64,000 nucleotides of DNA from Streptomyces spectabilis (GTDB lineage: Bacteria > Actinomycetota > Actinomycetes > Streptomycetales > Streptomycetaceae): the NCBI RefSeq assembly GCF_008704795.1, contig NZ_CP023690.1, forward strand, positions 3,482,501-3,546,500, written 5' to 3'. Numbering within the stretch: the first letter of the stretch is position 1; every line of letters starts with the position of its first letter. Positions 1 through 7,078 of the stretch are shown one piece after another. The notes below the pieces were generated by a model. The model ran no database searches. It saw only the letters and a program-made list of their open reading frames with translations, and was not told where the DNA came from. The position numbers and the translations under genes are program-made.

Positions 1-1278
1 CAGCCGGAGACCGGGGGTGCGCAGCAGGCGGGCCAGGGCGATGCGGAGTTCGAAGTCGGCGAGTTCGGCCCCGGGGCAGCGGCGGGTTCCGGTGCCGAAA
101 GGGAGGTAGCGGCTGCCACTGGGTTTGTGGCACAGGAAACGGCCGGGATCAAAGCGCTCCGGGGCCGGGTAGAGGTCCGGCCGGTGGTGCACCAGGTGGA
201 TGGCGGGAACGAGTTCGGTGCCGGCCGGGATGTGGTGGCCGTCCCAATCGAAGTCCTCGGGGACGACGCGCGCCAGACCGGCGGGGACGACGGAACCGTG
301 CCGCAGGGTTTCGGCGCACACCGCGCCGAGGTAGGGGAGGCGGGCGATGTCCGCGTGAACAGGGGCGGCCCCCAGGGAGTCGATCGCCCGCACCAGCCGC
401 CGCCGGATGCGAGGGTGGAGTTCGAGCTGGTACAGGGCCCAGGCCAGGGCGCTCGCGGTGGTGTCATGGCCCGCGATGAGCAAGGTCATGATGTGGCCGC
501 GGATCTGTTCGTCGGGTGGTGCGGGCTCAGCGGTGGCCAGCTGGAACAGCAGATCGGTGCGGGAGGGATCGGGGACGGCCCGCGCTGACGCGGTCTCCTC
601 CGTGACGATCCGCTGGAGCCGGGCCAGCAGCGGGGCCATCCGGCCGAGCAGCTGCCCCCGGTCGGCGTCCGGTGCGGTGGCCGGCTCGTACATCAGGTCC
701 ATGACGTCGATGAGCAGGCCCGCACACTCCTCGCGACGGGCCTCGGACAGCGGGCCGAAGCACACCCGGACGATCAGACGCAGGGTGATCTCGTGAGCGA
801 GCCGGATCACCGGGCGGGCGCGCCCGCGCAACCGGGCCATCGCGCCGTCGACGATCTCGTCGACGGCGGGACCCAGCGCCCGCAGCGGCACCCCGTGCAG
901 CGGGGGCGCCAACAGCAGCCGGACCGCCCGGTGCTCCTCCCCGGTGAGATAGGGCAACGCCTGAGCACCGATCACCGGACGGAAGTAGAGCGTGCCCCGC
1001 GCGTCCCACGATGTGCGGTCGCCGATGAACAGCGCCCGGACCGCACCGGGGTCACTGACATAGACCCGTGGCGGCTCGCCCTCGGCCCGCAGGGTGAACA
1101 CCGGTCCGAAGACGCGGGCGTACTCCTCCCAGGCGACGAGCTGCCGTTCGCTCTCCATACGGCTCAGCTCGCCGGACGTCAGGCGCGGTCCGGCGGGCAA
1201 CCCCGCACCGGCCGGGCGCACCGCTGACGCACCCGGCCCCGGACGGGACCGAGAGGGAAGCCTGTTCTCCTCAGCCAT
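1..1278 (-). CDS. Cytochrome P450, C-terminus beyond window edge
   Basis: Heme-thiolate monooxygenase, probably oxidising a specialised metabolite. The 426 visible residues run off the left edge, so the last few dozen residues are missing. Seen directly: I-helix motif AGHDTT (Asp272, Thr273) for oxygen activation, and the heme loop FGTGTRRCPG with ligand Cys401. The ATG at 1278 has a GGAGG about 12 nt upstream, slightly far; no better start was found. It lies 82 nt downstream of a second P450 on the same strand, so the two are probably co-transcribed. Two methyltransferases and a terpene synthase relic lie next door, pointing to tailoring of a terpenoid or similar product (inference). The substrate is unknown. 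Confidence 0.93.
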   Translation of the reverse strand, partial: MAEENRLPSRSRPGPGASAVRPAGAGLPAGPRLTSGELSRMESERQLVAWEEYARVFGPVFTLRAEGEPPRVYVSDPGAVRALFIGDRTSWDARGTLYFRPVIGAQALPYLTGEEHRAVRLLLAPPLHGVPLRALGPAVDEIVDGAMARLRGRARPVIRLAHEITLRLIVRVCFGPLSEARREECAGLLIDVMDLMYEPATAPDADRGQLLGRMAPLLARLQRIVTEETASARAVPDPSRTDLLFQLATAEPAPPDEQIRGHIMTLLIAGHDTTASALAWALYQLELHPRIRRRLVRAIDSLGAAPVHADIARLPYLGAVCAETLRHGSVVPAGLARVVPEDFDWDGHHIPAGTELVPAIHLVHHRPDLYPAPERFDPGRFLCHKPSGSRYLPFGTGTRRCPGAELADFELRIALARLLRTPGLRL

Positions 1279-1360
1279 GAGCGGGTCTCACCTCCGTAAG
1301 AACAGCACGCGCAGGGCCGGCCCCATGCCGTTGGGACTCGAACTGCCGGTGCGCGGGCTT

Positions 1361-2707
1361 TTACGTCGCTCGGGCTCTCGCCACCAGGCGGATGCGGGCG
1401 TTCCCGGGCCTCTGTGTGATGCGCACATGGGGCCTGACCGCCCGTCCGGAGGCCGGATGGATCTGCGAGCGTTGCAGGAGTGTGGCCAGCACGATGCCGG
1501 TCTGGGTGAGGCCGTAGACGTCCCCGATGCACTTGCGGGCGCCGACGCCGAACGGCATGTAGGCGTCGCGCTGCGGGCGGCCGGTGCGGTTCTCGGTCCA
1601 GCGGTCGGGGTCGAAGCGGTCGGGGTCGGGGAATGTTTCGGGATCCCGGTGCAGGACGTAGGCGCTGAGGAAGACGTCGGAGCCGGCGGGCAGCAAGTGC
1701 TCGCCGAGCGGCGCCTCGGCGCGGGTGGTCCGGCTGACCAGCCAGACCGGAGGGTAGAGGCGCAGTACTTCGCTGACGATCCGCTTCAGCAGCGGCAGTC
1801 GTGCCAGGTCGTCGTGGATGGGCGGTTTGCCGCCGAGTACGTCGTCGATCTCGTTGTGCGCGCGGGCTGCTGTCCCCGGGTGGGTGGCGAGGAGGTGGAG
1901 CGCCCAGCCCATCACCGATCCGGTCGTCTCGATGCCGCCGATCAGGAAGCCGAAGAGCTGGTCGCGCAGGGCGGTGTCGTCCGGGGCGAGATGGGTGCGG
2001 CCCTCCGGGGAAAGCAGGAGTGACAGGAGGTCGGGGTGGTCGGTCGCGTCGGTGCGGCGCATCGCGATCATGTCGGTGATGGCCTGGTGGATCGTGTCGA
2101 TGGAGTGCCGGAAGCGCCGGTTGCCGGAGGTGGGCAGCCGTCCGGCCGCGGGCGCCAGCATCTGGGTGGCCAGCCCGGAGATGACCACGGGGAAGTGGCG
2201 CTGGAACACCTTGGCGGCCTCGGCCGAACCGGGCCCCAGGAAGAGCGTGCGGGCCAGGGCGTCCATCGACAGTGCGGTCATCTCCTCGGCAGCGTCGATG
2301 ACGGTGCCGTTGGTCCACCGGGCGGCCCGGGCGAGGGCGACGTCGCGGAAGGTCTCGGCGTAGCCGGGCATGCGGGAGTGGTGGAACGCCTGCTGGAGGA
2401 TGGGGCGCTGGCGGCGGTGGGCGGCGGCCGGGCAGGTGGGCAGGCTGTCGCCGACCAGGCGGATGAACAGGTCGAGGACAGGGCCTCCCATGTCGAAGTG
2501 CTCTCCGCTGCCGTCCAGTTGGACCTGCCGGGCCAGGGCCGGGGCGGTGATCACGTAAGCCGGTCTGCGGCCGAGAGAGATCCGCACGAGCGGGCCGTGA
2601 CGGCGCTGGGCGCCGATGAACCCCATCGGATCTCGGGCCAGGGAGAGGAGGTGCCCGACGAGGGGCAGCGCGCCGGGTGACCTGGGCACGGGCACGGTGG
2701 TGTTCAC
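1361..2707 (-). CDS. Cytochrome P450, terpene-oxygenase-like
   Basis: Complete 448-residue P450. I-helix GIETT (Glu260-Thr262), the EVLR motif of the K-helix, a PERF-like region (DPDRFDPDRW) and heme loop FGVGARKCIG with ligand Cys393 are all present. The GIETT plus FGxGxRKCIG style is typical of bacterial P450s beside terpene cyclases, such as pentalenene oxygenase-type enzymes; this assignment is from family knowledge, not a search. Start is GTG at 2707 with GGAGG five nt upstream; the overlapping ATG would meet an immediate stop. Divergent from the methyltransferase at 3009 and upstream of the P450 at 1278, so probably the first gene of a two-P450 transcript. Confidence 0.93.
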   Translation of the reverse strand: MNTTVPVPRSPGALPLVGHLLSLARDPMGFIGAQRRHGPLVRISLGRRPAYVITAPALARQVQLDGSGEHFDMGGPVLDLFIRLVGDSLPTCPAAAHRRQRPILQQAFHHSRMPGYAETFRDVALARAARWTNGTVIDAAEEMTALSMDALARTLFLGPGSAEAAKVFQRHFPVVISGLATQMLAPAAGRLPTSGNRRFRHSIDTIHQAITDMIAMRRTDATDHPDLLSLLLSPEGRTHLAPDDTALRDQLFGFLIGGIETTGSVMGWALHLLATHPGTAARAHNEIDDVLGGKPPIHDDLARLPLLKRIVSEVLRLYPPVWLVSRTTRAEAPLGEHLLPAGSDVFLSAYVLHRDPETFPDPDRFDPDRWTENRTGRPQRDAYMPFGVGARKCIGDVYGLTQTGIVLATLLQRSQIHPASGRAVRPHVRITQRPGNARIRLVARARAT

Positions 2708-3008
2708 ATGATCCTCCGCCTCGGTCGTCCGCAGGCGTCCGCGGGAAGACCCGGTTGGGGAAGGTGCGCGAGCTTGGCCGCTCCAGATCCGCCCTTACCC
2801 CGTTCCCGACGGCCGTACATGCCCAGCCGGAAACACTCGGACGCACGGTAGGCGCACAGTCCGCCCCATTCGTACGCCCGTTCATGCCGCGGTGCGCCGT
2901 TGCGTGCCCATGGCTCCGGTTCGGACGGTGGTTCCGACCCGTGTCAAAGCCAGCCTCAGCCTGCTCCGCCTTGCCTGTCCCCGGCCCCAGCGACGAAGGG
3001 CGGCCACC
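2708..3008. other. Divergent intergenic region without gene
   Basis: This 301-nt gap separates the P450 starting at 2707 (minus) from the methyltransferase starting at 3009 (plus), so it must hold both promoters. I see no convincing -35/-10 pair and no strong palindrome. Open frames crossing it on the plus strand carry no recognisable domain and no terpene synthase motif. The only clear elements are the two ribosome binding sites, GGAGG before 2707 and AAGGG before 3009. Confidence 0.6.
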
Positions 3009-3830
3009 ATGTCCGCACCCCCCACCCCCAAAGACGTCGGCGCCATGTACGACGCCCTCACCGACCTGCTGTCCCAGGCCCTCGGCGACAACATCCACGC
3101 CGGCTACTGGCAGGACGCCCAGGACACGAGCAACGTGGCGCAAGCCGCGGACCGCCTCACCGGGCTGGTGGGACAGCGGCTGCGGACCGGAGCCGGGCAG
3201 CACGTCCTCGATGTCGGCTGCGGCAGCGGCCGTCCCGCCGTCCGGATAGCCGCGGCCTCGGGCTCCCGGGTCACCGGCATAACCGTCAGCGGGCACCAGC
3301 TGAGCCTGGCCCGGGCCCGGCCCGAGGCGTCGGCCCCCGACGGCATGCTGGAGTTCCGGCAGGCCGACGCCATGCGGCTGCCCTTCCCCGACGCCTCGTT
3401 CGACGCCGCGTACGCCATCGAGTCCCTGCTGCACATGTCCGACCAGCGCACCGCCCTGGCCCACCTGGCCCGCGTCCTGCGGCCCGGAGGACGGCTCGTG
3501 GTGGCGGACCTGTGTCTGAGCACCGTGCCGCACGGTGCGGACGCGGACGACGTGGCCGCCGCCTCCCAGGTGTTCCAGGTCTCCTCGATCGCCTCCCCCG
3601 ACGAGTACCGCACTCTCCTGGAAGAGGCGGGCTTCAAAGTCGAGGAGTTCTCCGACATCGCCCCGCACGTCCGCCGGACCTACGCCGTCGTCGCCCGCAC
3701 CATGTGCCAAGCGGGCGAGAGCATCGGCGGTGAACTCGCCGTCCAGCTGGACGGCGCGGCGGCCTCGGTCGAACGGTTCGGCACCCTGGACTGCATCGGC
3801 TACGCACTGGTGACCGCCGTCCGCCCCTGA
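3009..3830 (+). CDS. Class I SAM-dependent methyltransferase
   Basis: 273-residue methyltransferase with Rossmann motif I LDVGCGSG (about residues 67-74), acidic loop QADAMRLPFPDASFD and post-motif LRPGGRLVVADL. The N-terminal pattern MYDALTDLL...GDNIHAGYW resembles small-molecule O- or C-methyltransferases of antibiotic pathways, such as the rifamycin 27-O-methyltransferase group; the substrate is not determinable. ATG 3009 was chosen because AAGGG lies about 9 nt upstream; an in-frame extension to 2892 has no ribosome binding site. The stop at 3828-3830 is followed immediately by a terpene synthase relic, so this enzyme may once have worked with a cyclase or methylated its prenyl diphosphate substrate (inference). 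Confidence 0.9.
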   Translation: MSAPPTPKDVGAMYDALTDLLSQALGDNIHAGYWQDAQDTSNVAQAADRLTGLVGQRLRTGAGQHVLDVGCGSGRPAVRIAAASGSRVTGITVSGHQLSLARARPEASAPDGMLEFRQADAMRLPFPDASFDAAYAIESLLHMSDQRTALAHLARVLRPGGRLVVADLCLSTVPHGADADDVAAASQVFQVSSIASPDEYRTLLEEAGFKVEEFSDIAPHVRRTYAVVARTMCQAGESIGGELAVQLDGAAASVERFGTLDCIGYALVTAVRP

Positions 3831-4128
3831 CTACCGACATCACCTCCTGGAGCAAGGAACGCGACCGCAGGGAGGTTTCCTGACCATTCCTGACGGACTG
3901 ACCCGCACCGCCTCCCTCCCCCCCCCGCTCGTCCGGTACATGGACGACCTGGGAGTGTGCATCCGGGGCGCGATCGACTGGAGCCTGAGCACCCGGCCGA
4001 ACAGCGATGGCGCGGCCCCGGCCTTCCGCCCCGGCGGCTGGGCCGACTCTCCCTGCGACCAGGTGCCCGAGCCGCTGCCCCACCCATCCGTGTCCTGGCG
4101 ATGGCAGCACACCCCCGGACCCGGGTGA
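3831..4128 (+). pseudogene. Decayed C-terminal remnant of a class I terpene synthase
   Basis: Two pieces in different frames look like the end of a bacterial terpene cyclase. Bases 3833-3880 read TDITSWSKERDRREVS then stop. This matches the metal-binding NSE motif NDxxSxxKE, with the catalytic Asn changed to Thr (ACC in place of AAC), followed by the usual GEV-like segment. Bases 3928-4128, in the next frame, read LVRYMDDLGVCIRGAIDWS and a short tail, matching the conserved C-terminal helix (RY, then W/C-I-RG-x-x-x-W). The roughly 60-70 residues that normally separate these motifs are reduced to about 16, and nothing N-terminal of NSE remains. A GGAGG at 3871 could still allow translation of the tail, but no active enzyme. 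Assignment is by motif recognition. Confidence 0.62.
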
Positions 4129-4164
4129 CCGCACCCGCCCACCACCGACCGAGGGAGAAACCCC

Positions 4165-5106
4165 GTGTCCCCTAGCCCGCGGTCGGCCCAACCGACCGTT
4201 CACGTGATCGACAGCCGCCGTACCGATCCGTACCGGGAGAAGGTCGAGTACACCTACGACGACCCGCCCTGGATGTGGGAGAAGGCGCTGGGGCCGGACA
4301 ACCTGCTCTTCCAGTTCGGCCTCTTCCCCCCGGAGGAACTCGCCGCGGGGCCAGTGCGCGGCTCGGTCGGTCCGTCCGAGGTGCGGCACTTCGAGAAGCA
4401 GCTGGAGATCGCCGGCCTGGCCGGCCCGGACCGGCCCCGCTTGCACCGGATTCTGGACCTGGGCTGCGGCTGGGGATTCCTCTCCCGCTACCTGGCACGC
4501 CGCTTCCCCGAAGCCGTACACGTCGACGCGGTCAACATCAGCGCACGGCAACTGGACCACTGCGCCGGGAAACTCGCCACGGAGCCGGACCTCGCCGACC
4601 GGGTACGCCTGTTCCTGTGCGACGGACAGGACGTGGACCTGCTGCCCGCCCCCAAGGTCTCGTACGACCTGGTCGTGGTGCGGGGGGTCTACACGCACTT
4701 CCTCCACGCCGTCTTCGACGCATCGGTCGGCGCGGTCGCCAAACGGCTGCGCCCCGGCGGTCTGCTGGTGGTCTCCGACACCCTCTACAAGACCGACCTG
4801 TCCACCTACCGGCCCGCCATACCCGACACCGTCGACCGTCTGGCCTGCGGCAACCGCAAGTCGCCCGCCTACTTCGCCCGGGTCCTGGAAGAGCACGGCC
4901 TGATCCTGGAGGACATGCGGATCACACCGTCCAACGCCGAGGTCATCCACTGGTTCGGCAAGGTCCGGCTCAACATCGAGCACCACTTCCCCGGCGGCGT
5001 CACCGGCCCCATCGAGGAGCTACGGGAGATGGCCGTCAGCTTCTCCGCCGCCCTCGCCGCGGACAAGGCGTCGGTGTACTCGATCATCACCAGGCGCGCG
5101 GCATGA
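4165..5106 (+). CDS. SAM-dependent methyltransferase, cyclopropane-synthase-like fold
   Basis: 313 residues, GTG start at 4165 preceded by GAGGGAG. SAM-binding motif LDLGCGWG at about residues 97-104, then NISARQLDHC, which resembles the NxSxxQ segment of cyclopropane fatty acid synthase and prenyl diphosphate C-methyltransferase relatives, and a late LRPGGLLVVSDT strand. The tryptophan-rich N-terminus (PPWMWEKALGPDNLLFQFG) probably shapes the substrate pocket. It lies 36 nt after the terpene synthase relic and is likely part of the same cluster. C-methylation of an isoprenoid is a reasonable but unproven guess; O- or N-methylation is not excluded. Confidence 0.88.
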   Translation: MSPSPRSAQPTVHVIDSRRTDPYREKVEYTYDDPPWMWEKALGPDNLLFQFGLFPPEELAAGPVRGSVGPSEVRHFEKQLEIAGLAGPDRPRLHRILDLGCGWGFLSRYLARRFPEAVHVDAVNISARQLDHCAGKLATEPDLADRVRLFLCDGQDVDLLPAPKVSYDLVVVRGVYTHFLHAVFDASVGAVAKRLRPGGLLVVSDTLYKTDLSTYRPAIPDTVDRLACGNRKSPAYFARVLEEHGLILEDMRITPSNAEVIHWFGKVRLNIEHHFPGGVTGPIEELREMAVSFSAALAADKASVYSIITRRAA

Positions 5107-5222
5107 CCTCCGGCGGCAGCTCGAGGCGCAGGTCGCGGGCGATGGCGTCGCGGGGGGCCTTGGGGGGGTGCGTGGAGGTTCCCGCGGGCGGGGCCGACGG
5201 GCGTCGCCGTGCCGGGTTACAA

Positions 5223-5253
5223 GTTACAGATTTCAGAACTTGAAATCTGTAAC
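5223..5253. promoter_or_regulatory. Perfect 13-bp inverted repeat, probable operator
   Basis: Arms GTTACAGATTTCA (5223-5235) and TGAAATCTGTAAC (5241-5253) are exact reverse complements around a 5-nt spacer. The site is conspicuously AT-rich in a roughly 70 percent GC context and lies 88 nt upstream of the aldo/keto reductase start, a typical TetR-type operator layout. The TetR gene at 6394, just downstream of the reductase, is the obvious candidate binder (inference). The rest of 5107-5341 has no gene. A short minus-strand frame from about 5213 to 5087 has plausible codon use but no start and no recognisable domain. Confidence 0.7.
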
Positions 5254-5341
5254 CGGGGGGTGCATGCTGGAGGGGCGGTGCGGTGCTCCCCCGGGGAGGC
5301 GCATCGCGCCACCCTGATCCAGCACACCCCCAGGAGCCCTC

Positions 5342-6358
5342 ATGCGCACCCTGAAGCTCGGCGCCGCCGGTCCCGTTTCGTCCGCTCTCGGGCTCGGCTG
5401 CATGGGCATGTCCGCGTTGTACGGCGAGGCGGACCGGGACGAGTCGATCGCCACGATCCACGCCGCTCTCGACGCGGGGGTGACCCTGCTCGACACCGGC
5501 GACTTCTACGCCATGGGACACAACGAGCTGCTCATCGGCGAAGCCCTGCGGAGCGCGCCCGCCGCGCACCGCGAGAAGGCGCTGACCAGCGTGAAGTTCG
5601 GCGCCCTCCGGGACCCGGACGGCGGCTGGGCCGGGTACGACGGCCGCCCGGCCGCGGTGAAGAACTTCGCCGCGTACTCGCTGCAGCGCCTCGGCGTCGA
5701 CCACATCGACGTGTACCGCATCGCCCGCGTCGACGAGACCGTGCCGATCGAGGAGACCGTCGGCGCCATCGCCGAGCTGGTCGAGAAGGGGCACGTGCGG
5801 CACATCGGCCTTTCGGAAGTGAGCGCGGAGACCCTGCGCCGGGCCGCCGCCGTCGCGCCGATCTCGGACCTCCAGATCGAGTACTCCCTGATCTCGCGCG
5901 GCATCGAGGACGAGATCCTGCCCACCGCCGCCGAGCTCGGCATCGGCGTGACCGCGTACGGCGTGCTCTCGCGCGGCCTGATCTCCGGGCACTTCGAGCG
6001 CGACCGCAAGCTCGCCGCGAACGACTTCCGCGGCGTCAGCCCCCGCTTCCAGGGCGAGAACCTCCAGCGCAACCTCGACCTGGTCGACGCCCTGCGCAAG
6101 ATCGCCGACGCGAAGGGCGTGAGCGTCGCACAGATCGCGATCGCCTGGGTGCTCGCGCAGGGTCCGCGGTTCGGCGCGAGCATCGTGCCGCTGGTCGGCG
6201 CCCGCCGCCGGGACCGCCTCGCCGAGGCCCTCGGCGCCCTGGACGTCCGGCTCGACGCCGGGGACCTGGCCGCCGTCGAGGAGGCCGTGCCCGCGGGCGC
6301 GGCCGCGGGCGACCGCTACCCCGAGGCGCAGATGGCGCACCTCGACAGCGAGCGCTGA
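5342..6358 (+). CDS. Aldo/keto reductase
   Basis: 338-residue NAD(P)H-dependent oxidoreductase of the (beta/alpha)8 AKR family, cytoplasmic. Start motif LGLGCMGMS, catalytic Asp51 and Tyr56 in LLDTGDFY, and Lys85 in SVKFG are visible. The position that normally carries the fourth tetrad residue, His (as in YYQHRVD), is Ala128 in YRIARVD; a subgroup of bacterial AKRs shares this feature, so the gene need not be inactive. C-terminal cofactor-binding segment is IVPLVGARRRDRL. ATG 5342 follows an AGGAG. The TetR gene follows after 35 nt, and the palindrome at 5223 lies upstream, suggesting repression relieved by a carbonyl compound. Physiological substrate unknown. Confidence 0.93.
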   Translation: MRTLKLGAAGPVSSALGLGCMGMSALYGEADRDESIATIHAALDAGVTLLDTGDFYAMGHNELLIGEALRSAPAAHREKALTSVKFGALRDPDGGWAGYDGRPAAVKNFAAYSLQRLGVDHIDVYRIARVDETVPIEETVGAIAELVEKGHVRHIGLSEVSAETLRRAAAVAPISDLQIEYSLISRGIEDEILPTAAELGIGVTAYGVLSRGLISGHFERDRKLAANDFRGVSPRFQGENLQRNLDLVDALRKIADAKGVSVAQIAIAWVLAQGPRFGASIVPLVGARRRDRLAEALGALDVRLDAGDLAAVEEAVPAGAAAGDRYPEAQMAHLDSER

Positions 6359-6393
6359 CCGGGGCTCCGACGGCGGCGGGTACCGTCTTGACC

Positions 6394-6987
6394 ATGGCTC
6401 CGACCGAAACCCTGACCGCCGAGCGCATCCTCGCCACGACCGAGGACGTGCTGCGCCGCCACGGCGCCGCCAAGGCGACCGTGGTGGACGTGGCCCGCGC
6501 GCTCGGCGTCAGCCACGCCGCCGTCTACCGCCACTTCCGTACGAAGGCGGCGCTGCGGGAGGCGGTCACCAAGCGCTGGCTGGACCGGACGACGGCCGAG
6601 CTGAAGCTGGTCGTCGAGGACCGGTCGATACCGGCGGACGAACGGCTGCGCGGCTGGTTCACGGCCCTGTTCGCGGCCAAGCGCAAGAAGGCGGGCGACG
6701 ACCCGGAGCTGTTCGCGACGTACGAGGTCCTGCTCGGCGAGAACAGCGACGTGGTGGAGGAGCACATCGCCGACCTCGTCGGGCATCTGCGCCTGATCGT
6801 CGAAGAGGGCGTCGCGCGGGGCGAGTTGGTCGCCCCCGTCGCGGACCCGGAGCTCACGGCGCGCGCGGTCTTCGACGCCACCGGCCGGTTCCACGACCCC
6901 TGTTACTCCCGCGAGTGGTTCAAGCCGGGCATCGACGAGGCCTTCACGGCGGTGGTCGAGCTGACGCTCGCCGCCCTCCGGCCCTGA
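6394..6987 (+). CDS. TetR/AcrR family transcriptional regulator
   Basis: 197 residues. N-terminal helix-turn-helix: TVVDVARALGVSHAAVYRHFRTKAALREAV at about residues 29-58, a canonical TetR DNA-binding domain; the C-terminal helical part should bind a small ligand. ATG 6394 is used because the upstream open frame merely overlaps the reductase gene. It is downstream of and probably co-transcribed with the aldo/keto reductase (35-nt gap). I infer that it controls that gene through the 13-bp inverted repeat at 5223-5253, so it may be autoregulated. Ligand unknown. Confidence 0.92.
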   Translation: MAPTETLTAERILATTEDVLRRHGAAKATVVDVARALGVSHAAVYRHFRTKAALREAVTKRWLDRTTAELKLVVEDRSIPADERLRGWFTALFAAKRKKAGDDPELFATYEVLLGENSDVVEEHIADLVGHLRLIVEEGVARGELVAPVADPELTARAVFDATGRFHDPCYSREWFKPGIDEAFTAVVELTLAALRP

Positions 6988-7078
6988 GTTCCCGGCGGTT
7001 TCGGCGTTTCGCTGCGCCCCGCCCGCCCCTCCTGATTGCCTGGCCCCACCCATCACTCAGGCAGACAGGAGGGGCCAA

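Noticed and set aside
1179..3710. Long minus-strand open frame over the P450 and methyltransferase
   Set aside because: Arg/Pro-rich and out of frame with the P450; no motif.
5087..5213. Minus-strand fragment ending DAIARDLRLELPPEVM
   Set aside because: Looks a little like a protein C-terminus but has no start codon and cannot be assigned; not called as a gene or pseudogene.
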